Positions 60,900 through 64,000 of a DNA stretch of 64,000 nt are shown in pieces (positions within the stretch are counted from its first letter, which is position 1; every line of letters begins with the position of its first letter). The translations under genes were made by a program, and so were the position numbers. The DNA is taken from assembly GCA_937928595.1 (NCBI GenBank), contig CALGJV010000003.1, forward strand, positions 124,001 to 188,000, in the 5' to 3' direction. The notes beneath the pieces are model-generated. The model made no database searches and was not told the DNA's origin. It saw only the letters and a program-made list of their open reading frames with translations. The DNA comes from an uncultured Phycisphaerae bacterium (GTDB lineage: Bacteria > Planctomycetota > Phycisphaerae > UBA1845 > Fen-1342).

Positions 60900-61385
60900 C
60901 TAGAGCGGCCGGGCGGGCGCCAGCTCGGCCAGGGCGGAGGCCGCGAACTCCCGAGCCGCCGCGACCAGATGGGGAAGTGCGGCCGCTACCGGCCGCGAGA
61001 GGTCGATGCCGAAGCCGAGGCACGCGGGTTCGAGGCCGAGGACGACCAGCCGGGGCCGCCGGGGGAGCGGCAGGAGCTCGAGCCCGCGGAGGAGGTCGAT
61101 GTCGTGGAGCGACGCGACGCCGGGGCGGGGCGCGGACGCCCGCGGCTCGACGCGGTAGAGCGTGCCGGGGGGGCCGCCGCCGCGGACGGCGTCGAGGCCG
61201 AGCACCCACGGTGCGCCGTCGATATGCGGCAGTGCATCGAGGACGGCCGTGCCGACTTCGAGGAGCGTGATCTGCGGAGGCGGGTCGGCGCGGAGCGCGC
61301 GCAGCGCGTGGATGCCGACGCCGTCGTCGCAGCGCAGCCAGTTGCCGAGCCCGAGGATCCAGCCGCCGCGCTGAGGAGGAGACAT
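60900..61385 (-). CDS. NiFe hydrogenase maturation protease (HyaD/HybD/HycI-like)
   Basis: The 161-residue endopeptidase cuts the C-terminal tail from the hydrogenase large subunit after nickel insertion. The start WILGLGNWLRCDDGVGIHAL has the Asp-Asp nickel-sensing pair; LGLDAVRGGGPPGTL and SLHDIDLL supply the second Asp and the His. All three match metal ligands known in HybD and HycI. It lies 14 nt downstream of the large subunit gene and is on the same strand, so it is dedicated to that enzyme. Its target tail is 15 residues long after His489 of the large subunit. Confidence 0.9.
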   Translation of the reverse strand: MSPPQRGGWILGLGNWLRCDDGVGIHALRALRADPPPQITLLEVGTAVLDALPHIDGAPWVLGLDAVRGGGPPGTLYRVEPRASAPRPGVASLHDIDLLRGLELLPLPRRPRLVVLGLEPACLGFGIDLSRPVAAALPHLVAAAREFAASALAELAPARPL

Positions 61386-61399
61386 GGCGCGCTCCGCGC

Positions 61400-62914
61400 T
61401 CACACCGCCCGGAGCACGGTGATCGGCTGGCCGTCGCCGTCGAGCACATGCACGGCACACGAAAGGCACGGGTCATAGGAGTGAATGACCCGCAGCACCT
61501 CGATGGGCTGGTTGACATCGACCACGGGTGTGCCGAGGAGCGCCTGTTCGATCGGTCCGCGCACGCCGGCGCCGTCGCGCGGCGCGGCGTTCCAGCAGGT
61601 GGGCGTGATGACCTGAAACCGGGCGATCACGCCGTTGGCGATGGTCAGCCAGTGGCCCAGCGCGCCGCGCGACGCTTCGGTCAGGCCGACCCCGGTGCCC
61701 GCGGTCGGCGGCATGTTCTGGCTGTAGGTCGTGGCGCTGTCCGGCAGGGCGGCGATCCAGCCCTGTATGGCCTGGGCGATCTTGAGCGCTTCATACGCGC
61801 GGGCCAGGTGGCGGTCGAGAACGGAGATGCCGCGCCGGTAGTCGCCGTTTACCCACATGCGCGCCAGCGGCCCGGTCTCGTAGGGCTGCTGGTTGTACCG
61901 TGGAGCCTTCAGCCAGGAGTACGCACCCGGGCGCGGGCACTCGGCGATGGTGCTGCCCACGGCCGGCGGCAGGTTGTCGGTGGCGGGGGAGTACCACGAG
62001 TGCGCGGTCGATTCGGTGATCGCGCTCGGGTCGACCGACTGCACGGCGTTGGCGCCGGCTTCGACGCGCCCCCGCGCGAGCAGCTTCGTGGCGCCGGCGG
62101 CGTCGAGATCGAACGCGCCGTACGCGAGCAGGTTGCCGGTGCCGCGACCGATGGTGAAGAAATCGCCGTAGACGGTGCCGAGCAGTTCGACGTCGGGGAT
62201 GTAAACGTTCTGGATCCAGGCGACCAGCTCGGCGAGGTAACTGTTGAACGTGGTCTTGCGCGCGACGCTGGGTCGGGCCGTGAAGCCCCCGGGCACGTAC
62301 GTGGGCGGGTGCGGCAGGCGGCCGCCGAACACGGCGCCCATCTCGTGCGCTTTGCGGCGCATGGCGAGGGCCTGGACGTAGTGGCCGACCAGCGTACTGG
62401 TGGTGGCCGGGTCCAGCCGCAGGTCGGACGTCCAGGCCGGTTGCCAGGGCGGCATGCCGGGGCCCGCGACGAAATCGAGCACGGCGAGCTGATAGAAGTG
62501 CAGGATGTGACTCTGAAGGTAGTTCGCGCCGAGCACGAGGTTGCGCAGGATGCGGGCGGCGTCCGGCGGTACCACGCCGGTGGCCTGCTCGATGGCGAGC
62601 GTTGCCGCCAGTCCGTGCGAGACGGGGCACACGCCGCAGATCCGTTGCGTGATGGGCACGGCGTCCCAGGGGTGGCGGTTGACCAGAATCGCCTCGATGC
62701 CGCGGAAGGCGGTGCCGGTCGACCAGGCGTCCACGACCGTCAGTTGGCCCTGCACCTTCTCGATCGCCACCTCGACCTTCATGTGGCCTTCGATGCGCGA
62801 AACGGGGTCGAGCGTGACAACCTGCGGCGTGAGGCTGACGCGCAACTCCTCCAGACGCCCAGGGGCCGCGACGGCGGCCTCGGCCGACAATCCGAAGTTC
62901 GGCAGATCGGACAT
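61400..62914 (-). CDS. NiFe hydrogenase large subunit
   Basis: This 504-residue catalytic subunit splits or makes H2 at a Ni-Fe(CN)2CO centre. The N-terminal ligands are in RICGVC (Cys93 and Cys96), followed by PVSHGLAATLAIEQATG. The C-terminal pair is DPCLSCAVH (Cys483, Cys486), with His489 at the cleavage site and a tail VLDGDGQPITVLRAV to be removed. DPVSRIEGHMKVEV near the start is universal. The H2-side subunit partner has a Tat signal, so the enzyme works outside the cytoplasm. PVSH after RICGVC is unusual for group 1 and recalls group 3 enzymes, so the subgroup is open. The ATG at 62914 lies 38 nt after the small-subunit stop. Confidence 0.95.
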   Translation of the reverse strand: MSDLPNFGLSAEAAVAAPGRLEELRVSLTPQVVTLDPVSRIEGHMKVEVAIEKVQGQLTVVDAWSTGTAFRGIEAILVNRHPWDAVPITQRICGVCPVSHGLAATLAIEQATGVVPPDAARILRNLVLGANYLQSHILHFYQLAVLDFVAGPGMPPWQPAWTSDLRLDPATTSTLVGHYVQALAMRRKAHEMGAVFGGRLPHPPTYVPGGFTARPSVARKTTFNSYLAELVAWIQNVYIPDVELLGTVYGDFFTIGRGTGNLLAYGAFDLDAAGATKLLARGRVEAGANAVQSVDPSAITESTAHSWYSPATDNLPPAVGSTIAECPRPGAYSWLKAPRYNQQPYETGPLARMWVNGDYRRGISVLDRHLARAYEALKIAQAIQGWIAALPDSATTYSQNMPPTAGTGVGLTEASRGALGHWLTIANGVIARFQVITPTCWNAAPRDGAGVRGPIEQALLGTPVVDVNQPIEVLRVIHSYDPCLSCAVHVLDGDGQPITVLRAV

Positions 62915-62952
62915 GGACGGGTCTCCCGGTAGGGGGGCGACGGCAGGAAGAC

Positions 62953-63846
62953 TCAGCTGCTCCACCGGTACAGGGGGCCGGTGCCCGGAAACGCCGGACT
63001 GGTGCAGCCCAAGCACTGTGCGCCGACCCCGATGCACCAGTTCACGCCGCCGTTGAACCACAGGTCGGGGCAGTTGCCGTACGTCGACCGGCCCTGGCAG
63101 CCGAGGTTCTCCTTGCAGAGCGTCTCGTTGCCCCACGCGGTGGCATCGCCGGCGTTGCGCAAGGGGCAGCGGTTGTGGACGCGGGTGCTGAAGAACTGGG
63201 TCGGGCGGCCGTACGCGTCCACGGGCACACTGTTCCCCGCGACGAGCTGCGCAAGAACCCAGGTGGTCCATTGCGGGTGCGGCGGGCAGCCGGCCACGTT
63301 GATCGTACTGCGCCCCAGCACGCTGGACACGGATTGCGCACCGGTCGGGTTGGGGGCGGCGCTGCAAATCCCGCCGTACGCGGCACACTGGCCGACGCAC
63401 ACGACCCGCGCGGCTGCCGCGCCGAAGGTCTGGACGGCTTCCAGCAGCGTCACCTCGCGGCCGTGATCGTGCCAGGCGTAACAGGCCCGACCACCGAACG
63501 CGGTCGGAACGGCACCCTCGACGACGAGGATGAAGTTGCCGCTCTGGTAGGCCTCATAAGCCGAGTCGACCGCGGTTTCACCGGCCGCGGCCATGACCGT
63601 CGTGTGGTACCGGAGGTTGACCACGTCGATCAGCACGTCGGCGACGTCCCGCGGGGGGGTAGCGGACAAGTGGTTGAGAAACGAAACGGAGCAGCCGGAG
63701 CAGGCCAGCCCCTCCAGCCAGACGACGTTCGGCCCGGCGGGATTGCGCAGGGCGGCCGCCAGGGCGGCGAGCTCGGTCCGGGCGAGGCCGAGGCCGGCGG
63801 CGGCGGTGCCGAGGTATTGGAGGAAGGCACGACGCGAAATCTGCAT
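62953..63846 (-). CDS. NiFe hydrogenase small subunit, Tat-exported
   Basis: This 297-residue electron-transfer subunit has a Tat signal (SRRAFLQYLG, Arg5-Arg6) and then three Fe-S clusters. The proximal cluster begins at Cys49 and Cys52 (EGLACSGCSVSFLNHL) and continues with a VVCVGQCAAYGGI cysteine and a VAGCPPHP cysteine. Distal and medial clusters are in VHNRCPLR, NLGCQG, CIGVGAQCLGC. PNPTGA and the RxxxFFSTRVHNRC segment are typical of group 1 uptake enzymes. The chain ends soon after the last cluster with no C-terminal membrane helix, so the enzyme is either soluble periplasmic or held by a partner not in the window. AGGAG lies 9 nt before the ATG. Confidence 0.93.
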   Translation of the reverse strand: MQISRRAFLQYLGTAAAGLGLARTELAALAAALRNPAGPNVVWLEGLACSGCSVSFLNHLSATPPRDVADVLIDVVNLRYHTTVMAAAGETAVDSAYEAYQSGNFILVVEGAVPTAFGGRACYAWHDHGREVTLLEAVQTFGAAAARVVCVGQCAAYGGICSAAPNPTGAQSVSSVLGRSTINVAGCPPHPQWTTWVLAQLVAGNSVPVDAYGRPTQFFSTRVHNRCPLRNAGDATAWGNETLCKENLGCQGRSTYGNCPDLWFNGGVNWCIGVGAQCLGCTSPAFPGTGPLYRWSS

Positions 63847-64000
63847 GGTCGGGCACTCCTGGGGCGCGCCTCACGCGTGCTTTACCCGTGAAACGTTCCG
63901 CACGGGAGAATCCTGCGGCGGATCGGACCGGGTACGCCGAAAACGCGCCGGGCGACGGTCGTGGACGGGTTCCGGCCGCCGCCGGCGCACGGTTTGTGCG

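Noticed and set aside
63847-64000. Further hydrogenase gene upstream of the small subunit
   Set aside because: The last 154 nt contain no convincing reading frame on the minus strand within the window.

Overview
The window is GC-rich chromosomal DNA that reads best as a member of the Planctomycetota, probably Phycisphaerae-like. This is an inference. It rests on a secreted metalloprotease ending in a dockerin-like GDLNCDG module, an LpxC-FabZ fusion inside an outer-membrane lipid A operon, several lipoproteins with TTQP/TTRP linkers, and a murC-murB-ddl-ftsQ block that continues into two membrane proteins instead of ftsA/ftsZ. I see no tRNA, rRNA, CRISPR array, insertion sequence or prophage gene.

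Layout. 1-5.2 kb: the end of gatB, then an aromatic amino acid (histidine-type) ammonia-lyase and an ABC-2-like permease on the minus strand, a zinc-ribbon membrane protein and a DUF2203 protein. 5.2-9 kb: rpiB overlapping a Sua5/TsaC-LMW-phosphatase fusion, a small basic protein with its own promoter, and a lipoprotein. 9-16 kb: a membrane Fe-S oxidoreductase of the ETF:menaquinone type, a membrane protein, tryptophanase, and a two-gene AAA ATPase + DUF4276 module that looks like a defence cassette. 16-23.4 kb (minus): PQQ/VCBS-like propeller protein, a B12-binding domain fused to a MeaB-type GTPase, and a LolD/FtsX exporter pair. 23.6-26.6 kb: the large secreted protease.

26.8-36.5 kb: housekeeping genes clpX and lepA, pcm, and a long minus-strand run thrS-infC-hydroxyacid dehydrogenase-larC-coiled-coil protein. 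infC appears to start at AUC, and thrS has a recognisable promoter and a structured leader of about 200 nt. 36.8-42.7 kb (minus): murC-murB-ddl-ftsQ and two multi-pass membrane proteins. 42.9-46.3 kb: an O-antigen-ligase-like protein with a TPR-like tail and a histidine phosphatase. 46.4-53 kb (plus): a thioredoxin-fold/TPR exported protein, then skp-lpxD-lpxC/fabZ-lpxA and a Gfo/Idh/MocA oxidoreductase in the position of gnnA, so the cell should make lipid A.

53-60.7 kb (minus): a lipoprotein, then a tightly overlapping surface-glycan cluster read as bi-domain oxidoreductase, CapK-like adenylating enzyme, glycosyltransferase, flippase and a hexapeptide acyltransferase. The acyltransferase is broken by a one-base frameshift. 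60.9-63.8 kb (minus): a Tat-exported group-1-like NiFe hydrogenase (small and large subunits) with its maturation protease. Several genes (3878, 11310, 14184, 30168) have a -10-like hexamer 6-8 nt before the start codon and no clear Shine-Dalgarno, which suggests leaderless transcripts.
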